A DNA stretch of 64,000 nucleotides from NCBI GenBank assembly GCA_963789885.1, contig CAWBNB010000021.1, positions 62,001-126,000 of the forward strand, given 5' to 3'. The notes beneath the pieces are model-generated. The model was not told the DNA's origin and did no database searches. It saw only the letters and a list, made by a program, of their open reading frames with translations. The first letter of the stretch is position 1, and each line of letters begins with the position of its first letter. Shown in pieces: positions 7,618-15,237 of this stretch. The translations under genes were made by a program, and so were the position numbers. This DNA comes from DATEDA01 sp963789885. GTDB lineage: Bacteria > Pseudomonadota > Gammaproteobacteria > Burkholderiales > SG8-39.

Positions 7618-8493
7618 ATGAAGATCATCCCGAGCGGGAAAGCACTCGGCGCGGCGATCGAGGGCCTGGATCTCTCGCAGCCGCTCTCCGACGAGGCGTT
7701 CGACTTCGCGTACCAGGCGCTCGCCGAGCACGGCGTGCTGCGCTACCCGCGACAGAAGCTCACTGCACGGCAGCTGCGCGACTTCAGCGCGCGCTGGGGC
7801 GATCTCGAGATCAACGTCGCCAACATGTACCAGGAGCCGGGGCTGCCGGAGGTGATGATCCTGTCGAACATCGTCGAGAACGGCAAGCCGATCGGCCTCG
7901 CCGATGCCGGTCAGAGCTGGCACACCGACATGTCCTACAGCCGGATCTACGCCTTCTGCAACATCCTGTACGGCATCAGGGTTCCGCATCGCGACGGCCA
8001 GCCGCTCGGCAACACCGAGTTCTGCGACCAGCGCGCGGCCTACGACGGTCTGCCCGAGGACCTCAAGCGCCGCCTGGAGGGCAAGACGGTGCTGCACGAC
8101 TTCAACAAGTTCTGGGAGATGATGCGGCGGGAGAAGGGCAGCGCGCGCCCGCCGCTCACCGCGGCGCAGCGCGCGGCGAAGCCGCCCACCTCGCACCCGA
8201 TCTTTCTCGTCCATCCGGTCTCGGGCCGCAAGGGCCTCTACGCCAACCCCGGCTACGCGGTGCGCATCAACGAGCTCCCCGCGAAGGAGAGCGACGAGAT
8301 CCTCGGGTTCCTGTTCGAGCACCAGACGAAGCCCGAGTACCGCTACGCGAACCGCTGGCAGGAGGGCGACGTGCTGATGTGGGACAACATGCGGACCATA
8401 CACAACGCGGTGGCCGACTACCGTGCGGACGAGCCGCGGCTCATCAAGCGCTGCCAGGTGATGGCGACGCGTTTTCTCCGGGAGGCAGTATGA
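7618..8493 (+). CDS. TauD/TfdA-family Fe(II)/2-oxoglutarate dioxygenase
   Basis: This 291-residue enzyme should use Fe(II), oxygen and 2-oxoglutarate to hydroxylate a carboxylate or sulfonate-like substrate, often cleaving it afterwards. The iron ligands are visible as the HTD motif (H102, D104 in SWHTDMSY) and the distal H262 (MRTIHNAVADYR). The start is the ATG after AGGAGGC. It opens the rightward catabolic operon and overlaps the Bug gene by ATGA, so binding protein and dioxygenase may share a substrate. The precise substrate cannot be told from sequence. Confidence 0.92.
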   Translation: MKIIPSGKALGAAIEGLDLSQPLSDEAFDFAYQALAEHGVLRYPRQKLTARQLRDFSARWGDLEINVANMYQEPGLPEVMILSNIVENGKPIGLADAGQSWHTDMSYSRIYAFCNILYGIRVPHRDGQPLGNTEFCDQRAAYDGLPEDLKRRLEGKTVLHDFNKFWEMMRREKGSARPPLTAAQRAAKPPTSHPIFLVHPVSGRKGLYANPGYAVRINELPAKESDEILGFLFEHQTKPEYRYANRWQEGDVLMWDNMRTIHNAVADYRADEPRLIKRCQVMATRFLREAV

Positions 8494-9464
8494 CCAGGGC
8501 GTTCAGGGCGGTCCTCGCTGCGGTCGTCGCGCTCGCGGGCGCATCGGCGAGCGCGCAGACCTTCCCGACCAAGCCGATCAGGCTGCTCGTCGGCTTCGCC
8601 GCGGGCGGACCCACCGACGTGATCGGACGCGTTGTCGCGCAGGACATGACCGCATCGCTCGGCCAGAACGTGCTGGTGGAGAACAAGGCCGGCGCCAACT
8701 CGCTCATCGCGACGCAGGAGGTCAAGCGCGCCCCGCCCGACGGCTACACGCTCATGGTGACGACGCTCTCGCACAACGTGAACGCGATCCTGCTGGCCGA
8801 CAAGAAGCCCTACGACCCGATCGCCGACTTCGCGCCGGTCAGCCTGGTCGCGTTGCTGCCCCTTGTCATGGTGACCAAGCCCGACTCGCCGTTCAACTCG
8901 GTGCAGGACGTAGTGAAGGCGGCGAAGGCGAAGCCGGAGGAGGTGTCGTACGGCTCGGCCGGCAACGGCGGCTCGGCCCACCTCGCCGGCGCGCTGCTCG
9001 AGACACTGTCGGGCACGAGGATGACGCACGTGCCGTTCCGCGGCAACGCGCCGGCGCTCACGGAGGTCATGGCGGGGCGTGTCACCTTCATGTTCTATCC
9101 GATGATCGGCATCGCGGATCAAGTGGAGCAGAAGCGTCTGAAAGCGCTCGCCGTCAGCACCCTGGGGCGCCACCCGGACTATCCCGGGGTGCCCACGATG
9201 GCCGAATCGGGGTTCCCGGGCTTCGAGGAGTACACCCAGGGGCTCGGCATCATCGCGCCCGCCGGCACGCCGGCGCCGGTCGTGAAGCGACTCAACGAAG
9301 CGGTGCGCGCTTCGCTCGCGAAGCCGGAGACGAAGGAGAAGCTGAGGGCGCTCGGCGCGATCACCGAGGGAGGCAGCACGCCCGCGGAGTTCCAAGCGTG
9401 GCTGAAAAAAGATGCCGAACGCTGGGAGCGCGTCATCAAGACCGCCGGGGTGAAGGCCGAGTGA
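8490..9464 (+). CDS. Bug/TctC-family periplasmic solute-binding protein
   Basis: This 324-residue binding protein has a signal peptide (residues 1-22, ending ASASAQ) followed by FPTKPIRLLVGFAAGGPTDV, the family's loop signature. LVENKAGANSLIA, PPDGYTLMVTT and VPFRGNAPALTEVMAGR follow. It overlaps the dioxygenase stop and precedes an FAA hydrolase by 25 bases, so it is embedded in the catabolic operon and probably delivers that pathway's acid. No tctA or tctB homologues are present nearby, so the membrane partner must be elsewhere. Confidence 0.93.
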   Translation: MTRAFRAVLAAVVALAGASASAQTFPTKPIRLLVGFAAGGPTDVIGRVVAQDMTASLGQNVLVENKAGANSLIATQEVKRAPPDGYTLMVTTLSHNVNAILLADKKPYDPIADFAPVSLVALLPLVMVTKPDSPFNSVQDVVKAAKAKPEEVSYGSAGNGGSAHLAGALLETLSGTRMTHVPFRGNAPALTEVMAGRVTFMFYPMIGIADQVEQKRLKALAVSTLGRHPDYPGVPTMAESGFPGFEEYTQGLGIIAPAGTPAPVVKRLNEAVRASLAKPETKEKLRALGAITEGGSTPAEFQAWLKKDAERWERVIKTAGVKAE

Positions 9465-9489
9465 CGCCGGCGGCTATCCGGGGCCAGCC

Positions 9490-10299
9490 ATGAAGTGGTG
9501 CCGGATCGAGGCGGGGCAGGGCCCGGTGTACGGCCTGGTCGAGGACGACGCCGTTGCGATCCTCGATCGCGCGCCGTTCGAAGGCGGCGAACGCACCGGG
9601 GCGCGGGTTCCGTTCGGCTCGGCGAAGCTCCTGCCCCCGGTACTGCCGCCGAACTTCTACGCGGCCGGCATCAATTACCTCGCGCACATCGAGTGGGCCA
9701 ACCGGCACCACGGCATGACGCTGAAGGCGCCGGCACAGGCGGACATCGGGTATCGCTCGGCGAACGCACTCGTCGGCAGCGGTGCGGACATTGTCGTGCC
9801 GGCCGATTCGCAGGGCCCGGTGGAATACGAGGGCGAGCTGGTCGCGGTGGTCGGAACGAGGGCGAAGCATCTCTCGGAAGCCGAGGCGCTCACGTGCATC
9901 GCGGGCTATACGCTCGGCAACGACGTCAGCGAGCGCACCTGGCAGCGCAGCGACCGCACCCTGTGGCGCGGCAAGAACCTCGACACCTTCAAGCCGATGG
10001 GCCCGGTCGTGGTTGCGGGAATCGATCCGATGGCGCAGAAGGTCGCCGTGCGGATCAACGGCCGCACCGTGTCCGAGTACGACACGGGCAAGATGATCTT
10101 CAGCCTGGCGCATTACATCGCGCGCATGACGCGCTACGTGACGCTGTATCCGGGCGACGTCATCTGGATGGGCTGCGACGGCCCGACGATTCCGGCGCTG
10201 CAGGACGGCGACCTCGTCGAGGTGGTGAACGACGCGATCGGCGTGCTCGCCAACCGGGTGGTGCGCGATCGCTCCGACCGGACTCCAGGATTGCGCTAG
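9490..10299 (+). CDS. Fumarylacetoacetate-hydrolase (FAA) family protein
   Basis: This 269-residue protein has the FAA fold, which in bacteria covers acylpyruvate hydrolases, 2-hydroxyhepta-2,4-diene-1,7-dioate isomerases and oxaloacetate decarboxylases. The metal-binding acids are recognisable as E112 and E114 in VEYEGELVAVVG, with an Asp in GYTLGNDVSERTWQ. The C-terminal block YPGDVIWMGCDGPTIPALQDGD corresponds to the family GDVIxTGTPxG region, with C-D-G-P in place of the usual T-P, so the substrate may differ. It follows the Bug gene in the same operon; a second, divergent FAA gene lies at 11997. Confidence 0.9.
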   Translation: MKWCRIEAGQGPVYGLVEDDAVAILDRAPFEGGERTGARVPFGSAKLLPPVLPPNFYAAGINYLAHIEWANRHHGMTLKAPAQADIGYRSANALVGSGADIVVPADSQGPVEYEGELVAVVGTRAKHLSEAEALTCIAGYTLGNDVSERTWQRSDRTLWRGKNLDTFKPMGPVVVAGIDPMAQKVAVRINGRTVSEYDTGKMIFSLAHYIARMTRYVTLYPGDVIWMGCDGPTIPALQDGDLVEVVNDAIGVLANRVVRDRSDRTPGLR

Positions 10300-10374
10300 T
10301 CTCCGCGGCTTGCAGGGCCCCGTTCCAACCCACCGGTCCCGAGAGCTGCACCACTTGCGTCCGAGGACGTGAGC

Positions 10375-11427
10375 ATGTCGCGCAAGGTCACGCTCCAGCC
10401 GAGCGGACACAGTTTCGAGGTCCCCGACGGACAGACCGTCCTGCGGGCGGGCCTGGACGCGGGCTACTCGATGCCGTACAGCTGCCGCACCGGCGTGTGC
10501 CGCACCTGCCGCGGCACGATCCAGGAAGGAACGGTCGACTACGGCATGGTGCACTCGACCTACCTGCCGGACAGCGACAAGGCAAAGGGCTACGCGCTGC
10601 TGTGCCAGGCGAAGCCGCTGTCGGACCTGGTCATCGAGGTGCGCGAGCTCGAAGGCCTCGCCGGGATCCGCACGCGCACCGTGCCCTGCCGCGTGGCGAA
10701 GATCGATCGCCCGGCGCCCGACGTGGCGGTGCTCAGCCTGCGCCTGCCGATGAACGAGAACATGCTGTTCCTCGCCGGCCAGTACGTCGACTTCCTGCTG
10801 ACGGACGGGAAGCGGCGCAGCTACTCGATCGCGAGCAAGCCGAGCAGCGAGGGCGTCACCGCGATCGAGCTGCACGTGCGGCACACGCCGGGGGGGCTCT
10901 TCACCGACCACGTGTTCGCGGCGATGAAGGAGCGCGATCTCCTGCGCTTCGAGGGTCCGCTCGGCACGTTCTACATCCGCACGGACTCGGACAAGCCGAT
11001 CGTGATGGTCGCGAGCGGCACCGGCTTCGCGCCCATCAAGGCGATGTGCGAGGCGGCGTTCGAGCAGGGCATCAACGAGTCTCGCCCGATGGCGCTCTAT
11101 TGGGGCTGCCGTACCCGCAGGGATCTGTACGATCTCGAGCGGCCGATGCGATGGGCAGCCGAGCAGGCCAACTTCCGCTTTGTCCCGGTGCTCTCCGACC
11201 CGACTGCCGAGTGCGGCTGGACAGGACGCACCGGTTTCGTGCATCGTGCCGCGATGGCCGATCTGCCCGACATGGCCGGCGTGCAGGTCTATGCGTGCGG
11301 CACCCCGGTCATGGTCGAAGCGGCGCGGACCGATTTCAGCGCGCAGTGCAGCCTGCCAGCGGGGGAGTTTTTCGCCGATTCGTTCCTGACCGAAGCCGAC
11401 CGCATCCCCGCCCCGACCGCCGCCTGA
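10375..11427 (+). CDS. 2Fe-2S ferredoxin / FAD-NAD(P) reductase (oxygenase electron-transfer component)
   Basis: This 350-residue protein has three domains in order. A plant-type ferredoxin binds the 2Fe-2S cluster with C37, C42 and C45 (CRTGVCRTC) and C77. An FAD barrel carries RRSYSIAS at about 144-151. An NAD(P)-binding domain contains VASGTGFAPIKAMCE and ends YACGTPVMVEAAR. This layout matches reductases of multicomponent oxygenases such as phenol hydroxylase P5 and of CDP-hexulose dehydrase. The ATG at 10375 is preferred over a GTG six bases upstream because GAGGA then has proper spacing. It presumably powers an oxygenase whose catalytic subunit is not in this operon. Confidence 0.92.
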   Translation: MSRKVTLQPSGHSFEVPDGQTVLRAGLDAGYSMPYSCRTGVCRTCRGTIQEGTVDYGMVHSTYLPDSDKAKGYALLCQAKPLSDLVIEVRELEGLAGIRTRTVPCRVAKIDRPAPDVAVLSLRLPMNENMLFLAGQYVDFLLTDGKRRSYSIASKPSSEGVTAIELHVRHTPGGLFTDHVFAAMKERDLLRFEGPLGTFYIRTDSDKPIVMVASGTGFAPIKAMCEAAFEQGINESRPMALYWGCRTRRDLYDLERPMRWAAEQANFRFVPVLSDPTAECGWTGRTGFVHRAAMADLPDMAGVQVYACGTPVMVEAARTDFSAQCSLPAGEFFADSFLTEADRIPAPTAA

Positions 11428-11452
11428 ACTCACCCACCAAGGAGGAGACCGT

Positions 11453-11995
11453 ATGAGCCTGACCCGCGAAATGATCCAGGACGGCGTCGTCGAGCCGAAG
11501 GCCGAGCGCAAGTCCATCGTCAAACCGTACGTCATGTCGCACGGCACCCTCGAGTGCTACAACCTCAAGGAGTCGCGCCGGTTCTACGAGGAGTTCCTCG
11601 GGCTCGAGTGCGCGCGTCACGCGCTGCCGGCGATGGTGATCCGCTGCGGCCTGAAGTTCCACATCGTCTGCGTGGAGGTGGGCGACAAGGTGCACCCGCA
11701 GAACGTGCTCAACCACTGGGGCGTCGACGTCGAGTCGAAGGAAAAGGTCGACGAGGCTCACAAGAACGCGCTCAAGTACCAGGACCAGTACAAGATCAGG
11801 CAGGTGCTGAATCCGGTCTCGCAGCACGGGGTCTACTCGTTCTACATGGAGGATCTCGACCACAACTGGTGGGAGATCCAGCACATCCCCGGCTTCCAGC
11901 ACGACGACATGTTCGACTTCGGCGACCGTTTCTCGATGGAGGACGGAGCGAAGGTCGGCGAGCTGAAGGAGCTCGACATCAAGACCACCGCCTAG
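11453..11995 (+). CDS. VOC-superfamily protein (extradiol-dioxygenase-like)
   Basis: This 180-residue protein carries one vicinal-oxygen-chelate module. Probable metal ligands are the His in SHGTLECYNL, the His in LNHWGVDV and the Glu in NWWEIQH, giving the H-H-E set used by ring-cleaving dioxygenases and glyoxalase-type enzymes. The motif SRRFYEEFLGLE is the standard first repeat. A GGAGGAG ribosome-binding site precedes the ATG. With FAA hydrolases on both sides, extradiol cleavage of an aromatic ring followed by hydrolysis of the product is a reasonable pathway hypothesis, though some VOC proteins have no known reaction. Confidence 0.88.
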   Translation: MSLTREMIQDGVVEPKAERKSIVKPYVMSHGTLECYNLKESRRFYEEFLGLECARHALPAMVIRCGLKFHIVCVEVGDKVHPQNVLNHWGVDVESKEKVDEAHKNALKYQDQYKIRQVLNPVSQHGVYSFYMEDLDHNWWEIQHIPGFQHDDMFDFGDRFSMEDGAKVGELKELDIKTTA

Positions 11996-11996
11996 C

Positions 11997-12869
11997 GTGT
12001 TCGCGCTCGCGACGATCGGCCTGCCGCGCGGACAGTCGGTCGCGGCATTGCGGATCGACGGCCAGTACTGGCCGTTGCCGGCGGCGGGTCTCCCCGCCAA
12101 CGCGATGGACCTGTTCCAGGACTGGAGCAGCTCCCTCTCGCGTCTCGAGAAGTTCAGGCAGCGCGGCCGGCCGATCCCTGCCGGCAAGGCGAGACTCCTC
12201 ACTCCTTTGCGCTACCCGCGCAAGGTGTTCTGCGTCGGCGCCAACTACGCCGATCACCTCGAGGAGATGAACGCCGGACACCTCGCGCAGAAGGTGCCCG
12301 GCGCGCCGCCGTTCTTCTTCATGAAGCCGCCGTCGACGACGTTGATCGGCCCGGGCGGGACGGTGCGCATCCCGGAGGGTTGCCGGAGCTTCGACTGGGA
12401 AGTCGAATTCGTGGTGGTATTCGGCCAAGGCGGGAAGAACATCAGCGAGAAAGCCGCGATGAGGCACGTCGCCGGCTACTCGGTCGGCGTCGACTTCACG
12501 GCGCGCGACCTGCTCTTCCGCGAGGACAGCTTCTTCAAGTTCAACTTCGTGCTCGGCAAGTGCCAGGACACGATGAGCCCGGTCGGCCCGACCATCGTGC
12601 CGAAGCAGTTTCTCGACGGGGCGAGCGCCAATTTCTCGCTCTGGGTGAACGGCGAGAGGAAGCAGGCGGGCAATACGGCGAACATGATCTACTCGCTATC
12701 CGAGCAGATCGCCGGCGTGTCCCGCGCCGTCACGATCGAACCCGGGGACATGATGTTCACCGGATCGCCGGCCGGCGTCGGCTTGCCGCGCGGCGAGAAG
12801 CTGGCACCGGGCGACGTCGTCCGGATCGAGGCTGACGCAATCGGCGCCATGCAGGTGAAGATCGCGTGA
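11997..12869 (+). CDS. Fumarylacetoacetate-hydrolase (FAA) family protein, canonical type
   Basis: This 290-residue FAA enzyme has the expected features: VFCVGANYADHLEEMN, the metal pair E135/E137 in FDWEVEFVVVFG, and the conserved closing block PGDMMFTGSPAGVGL. It should hydrolyse or isomerise a ring-cleavage product such as an acylpyruvate. The start is a GTG one base after the VOC stop, so translation is coupled. It differs clearly from the first FAA protein of this operon, which suggests consecutive steps and not redundancy. Confidence 0.92.
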   Translation: MFALATIGLPRGQSVAALRIDGQYWPLPAAGLPANAMDLFQDWSSSLSRLEKFRQRGRPIPAGKARLLTPLRYPRKVFCVGANYADHLEEMNAGHLAQKVPGAPPFFFMKPPSTTLIGPGGTVRIPEGCRSFDWEVEFVVVFGQGGKNISEKAAMRHVAGYSVGVDFTARDLLFREDSFFKFNFVLGKCQDTMSPVGPTIVPKQFLDGASANFSLWVNGERKQAGNTANMIYSLSEQIAGVSRAVTIEPGDMMFTGSPAGVGLPRGEKLAPGDVVRIEADAIGAMQVKIA

Positions 12870-13027
12870 GCACCGACACGGGCACGTTCTTCGCGGCCGA
12901 CGATCTGCCCAACCTGATGAAGTACCTCGAGTTCGACAGGTTCCATCTGGTCGGGAACGCGCTGGGCGGGTATATCGTTCTGCATATGGCGATTTCCCAC
13001 CGTCCCGAACCCGTCTTCCCGGCTTAA
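12866..13027 (+). pseudogene. Alpha/beta-hydrolase remnant, 53 codons, nucleophile Ser replaced by Ala
   Basis: A short frame begins with GTG overlapping the FAA stop and contains AADDLPNLMKYLEFDRFHLV followed by GNALGGYIVLHMAI, then stops. This matches the nucleophile-elbow region of an alpha/beta hydrolase, where VGHSxGG is expected; the Ser position is Ala. The N-terminal strands, acid and His parts of a hydrolase are missing. It is most likely the leftover core of a deleted ring-cleavage-product hydrolase at the end of the catabolic operon. A functional micro-protein is less likely. Confidence 0.6.
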
Positions 13028-13031
13028 CCGC

Positions 13032-13505
13032 ATGCTCGGTTTCCTGCGTCACGCCCGGAGCAGCCAGCTCGAAGACCTGCGGGCGCTCTCGCTGTTCGCG
13101 GACCTGTCGGTGCGCGAGCTCAAGATCGTGCAGGGCGTGCTCCACGAGCGCGAATACCTGGCCGGCGAAGTGATCTTCGACGAGGGCGAGCAGGGCTACG
13201 CCCTCTACATCGTGCGCACCGGCCGAGTGCTGATCTGCCGCCAGGGGCGCCCGGAGAGCGCGATCGCCGAGCTCGGCCCGGGCAGCTTCTTCGGCGAGCT
13301 CGCGCTCCTCGACAGCGCGCCGCGTGCGGCGCAGGCGCGTACGCTCGAGCCCTGCAAGCTCGCGGTTTTCTTCGGCAGCGACTTCCTCGCGCTGCTGGAG
13401 ACCGAGGCCAAGCTCTCCAACAAGATCCTGCTCCGCTTCGCGCGGCACCTCGGCACGCGCCTGCGCGGTACGGTGGCCGGGCAGAGCACCGAGCAGCATC
13501 TGTGA
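13032..13505 (+). CDS. Cyclic-nucleotide-binding-domain protein without DNA-binding domain
   Basis: This 157-residue protein is a stand-alone cNMP-binding beta barrel: LFADLSVRELKIVQGVLHER, then AGEVIFDEGEQGYALYIVRTG, and the phosphate-binding-cassette region GSFFGELALLDSAPRAAQA. The PBC keeps G-E-L-A-L and an R-A-A core, so a nucleotide ligand is plausible. It has no helix-turn-helix, so it is not a Crp-type regulator; it may act as a protein-protein sensor. It precedes the AI-2E permease gene by 55 bases on the same strand. Confidence 0.88.
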   Translation: MLGFLRHARSSQLEDLRALSLFADLSVRELKIVQGVLHEREYLAGEVIFDEGEQGYALYIVRTGRVLICRQGRPESAIAELGPGSFFGELALLDSAPRAAQARTLEPCKLAVFFGSDFLALLETEAKLSNKILLRFARHLGTRLRGTVAGQSTEQHL

Positions 13506-13560
13506 GCGCGCCGGGCCGCCCCAAGCGCGAACCCCGAGCGCGGAGCGCGAGGGGAGTCCG

Positions 13561-14700
13561 ATGACCGCGCCGAGCGGCTTCCCGTCGGTCAAGACGAGCG
13601 GACCCGGCCCCGTCGCATGGGCGGGCATCTTCGCTGCGACCTGCCTGCTGCTCGTTGCGCTCAACCACATCCTGTGGCTGGTCGTTCCGGCGCTGCTGGC
13701 GCTCGTCCTGACGTATGCGCTGGATCCGCCGGTACGGCGGCTGATGTACGCGGGCCTCGGGCGGGAGCTGGCAGCGGCGCTCGTCACCTCGGGGTTCCTG
13801 ATCCTGCTCATGATCGGGACGCTCGCCCTGCTCGCGTGGGCGGGAGCGCGCGCCGAGGACTGGCAGTCGGGGGTCGAGCGCTACCTGCGCGGCGGCGCGG
13901 CGCTGCTCGAGCGCACCCTGACGGTGCTCGAGGCGCGCTGGTCGATCCTGGCGCGCGCCAACCTCGCGGCCGGCGTCACGACCTGGCTCAACGACTATTC
14001 CAACACGTTCATGGAGCGGCAGGTGCAGCCGCTCGCCGTGTCGATCCTCGCCTGGCTGCCGGCGGCCCTGCTCGGGCCGTTCTTCGCGTTCTTCTTCCTG
14101 CGCGACGGGCGGCGGTTCCACGGCTTTCTCGTGCGCGCCGTGCCCAACGCCTACTTCGAGAAGACGCTCGACCTGCTGGACCAGATGCACAGCACCGGCC
14201 GCTCGTACTTCACCGGGCTGATGAAGCTCACCGTGCTCGATACCCTGGCGCTCGGCATCGGGCTGTGGCTCCTCGGTCTCCCGGGCGCGTGGCTGCTGGC
14301 GCTCATCGCGGCAGTGCTCGCCTGGGTGCCGTACGTCGGCTCGATCGCGGGCTGCGTGCTGGTCGTCCTGGTGGCGGCGACCGATTTCCCGCACGCCCCG
14401 ACGATCGCCTACTGGGCGATCATCCTGTTCATCTTCGTGCGCCTGCTCGACGACTTCGTGTTCATGCCGGCGACGATCGGCAAGCACCTGAACCTGCACC
14501 CGCTCGTGAGCGTCCTGATGCTGTTCGTCGGCGGTGCGGTGGCCGGCGTGCCCGGCCTGGCGCTCGTGCTGCCGCTGCTCGGGGTGGCGGCGGTGGTCGG
14601 CACGGCCTTGAGCGAGATCCTGACCGACGGCCGCCTGCGGGCACGGCACGCCTACGCGCGCCGGCTGCAGGCCGCGCAGGCGGCAGCCGACCTCAGGTGA
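13561..14700 (+). CDS. AI-2E-family transporter (PerM/YdiK-type permease)
   Basis: This 379-residue membrane protein has the AI-2E pattern: two or three N-terminal helices (FAATCLLLVALNHILWLVVP, LVTSGFLILLMIGTLALLAW), a long extracytoplasmic stretch (about 115-180), then five more helices. The signature region GLPGAWLLALIAAVLAWVPYVG and the block DDFVFMPATIGKHLNLHPLV are family hallmarks. Members export various small molecules or ions; autoinducer-2 export is proven for only a few. The ATG follows GGGGAG. The upstream cNMP-binding gene may be cotranscribed. Confidence 0.92.
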   Translation: MTAPSGFPSVKTSGPGPVAWAGIFAATCLLLVALNHILWLVVPALLALVLTYALDPPVRRLMYAGLGRELAAALVTSGFLILLMIGTLALLAWAGARAEDWQSGVERYLRGGAALLERTLTVLEARWSILARANLAAGVTTWLNDYSNTFMERQVQPLAVSILAWLPAALLGPFFAFFFLRDGRRFHGFLVRAVPNAYFEKTLDLLDQMHSTGRSYFTGLMKLTVLDTLALGIGLWLLGLPGAWLLALIAAVLAWVPYVGSIAGCVLVVLVAATDFPHAPTIAYWAIILFIFVRLLDDFVFMPATIGKHLNLHPLVSVLMLFVGGAVAGVPGLALVLPLLGVAAVVGTALSEILTDGRLRARHAYARRLQAAQAAADLR

Positions 14701-14772
14701 GGCGGCGGCCGACCGCGGGCGCGGCGGGATGGGCGCTTGGCCCGCCCCGACCGTCCATCGCGGGTTAACCCT

Positions 14773-15027
14773 CTACTTGGCAGCGCCCGGCGCCTGTCCT
14801 TCCGGCGCGGCCTTCGGTGCCTGGGTCGACTTCGATCCCTTTTTCTTCTTGGACTTCTTCGCCTTCGGCTTGCCCTGCTTCCCGTCCTGAGCGGGTGCGG
14901 CGGACCCCGACGGCGCGGCCTGGGTCGGGGCGGCCGGCGCCTCCGACTTGCCGGCACCTTGCGCGAATGCGGTGGTGCTCGCAAGGGCGAGCGCGGCGGC
15001 CGAGAGGAGGGTGAGCAGTTTGGTCAT
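14773..15027 (-). CDS. Small secreted lysine-rich protein
   Basis: This 84-residue protein starts with a clear Sec signal peptide (MTKLLTLLSAAALALAST, cleavage after AFA). The mature part is of very low complexity: Ala/Pro/Gly stretches around a strongly basic core KPKAKKSKKKKGSK. No family is recognised. Such peptides could bind acidic surfaces or nucleic acid outside the cell, but no function can be assigned. It is transcribed alone between the AI-2E and MFS genes. Confidence 0.65.
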   Translation of the reverse strand: MTKLLTLLSAAALALASTTAFAQGAGKSEAPAAPTQAAPSGSAAPAQDGKQGKPKAKKSKKKKGSKSTQAPKAAPEGQAPGAAK

Positions 15028-15237
15028 CGCAGGGGATCCTTGGTATCGGTTGGTCGCAGCAGGAGCGCTACGTGCTCGTGTAACGGCTCGCGGCTTGGGC
15101 CGTTGACCGTGAATCCGTCACACGGCTGCCGCCAATGCTTCCCGCCTCGCGACCGCTCGTCGCCGTAGTCTCATGCCGAGCCGCGCGCCGAGGTGCGCGG
15201 CGAGATGCGAGCGATCCACACCCGAGCGAAGACGTTG

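Noticed and set aside
7380..7628. Minus-strand gene of 82 codons upstream of the dioxygenase
   Set aside because: No family resemblance, and part of its length comes from a 12-bp direct repeat; it overlaps the dioxygenase ribosome-binding site.
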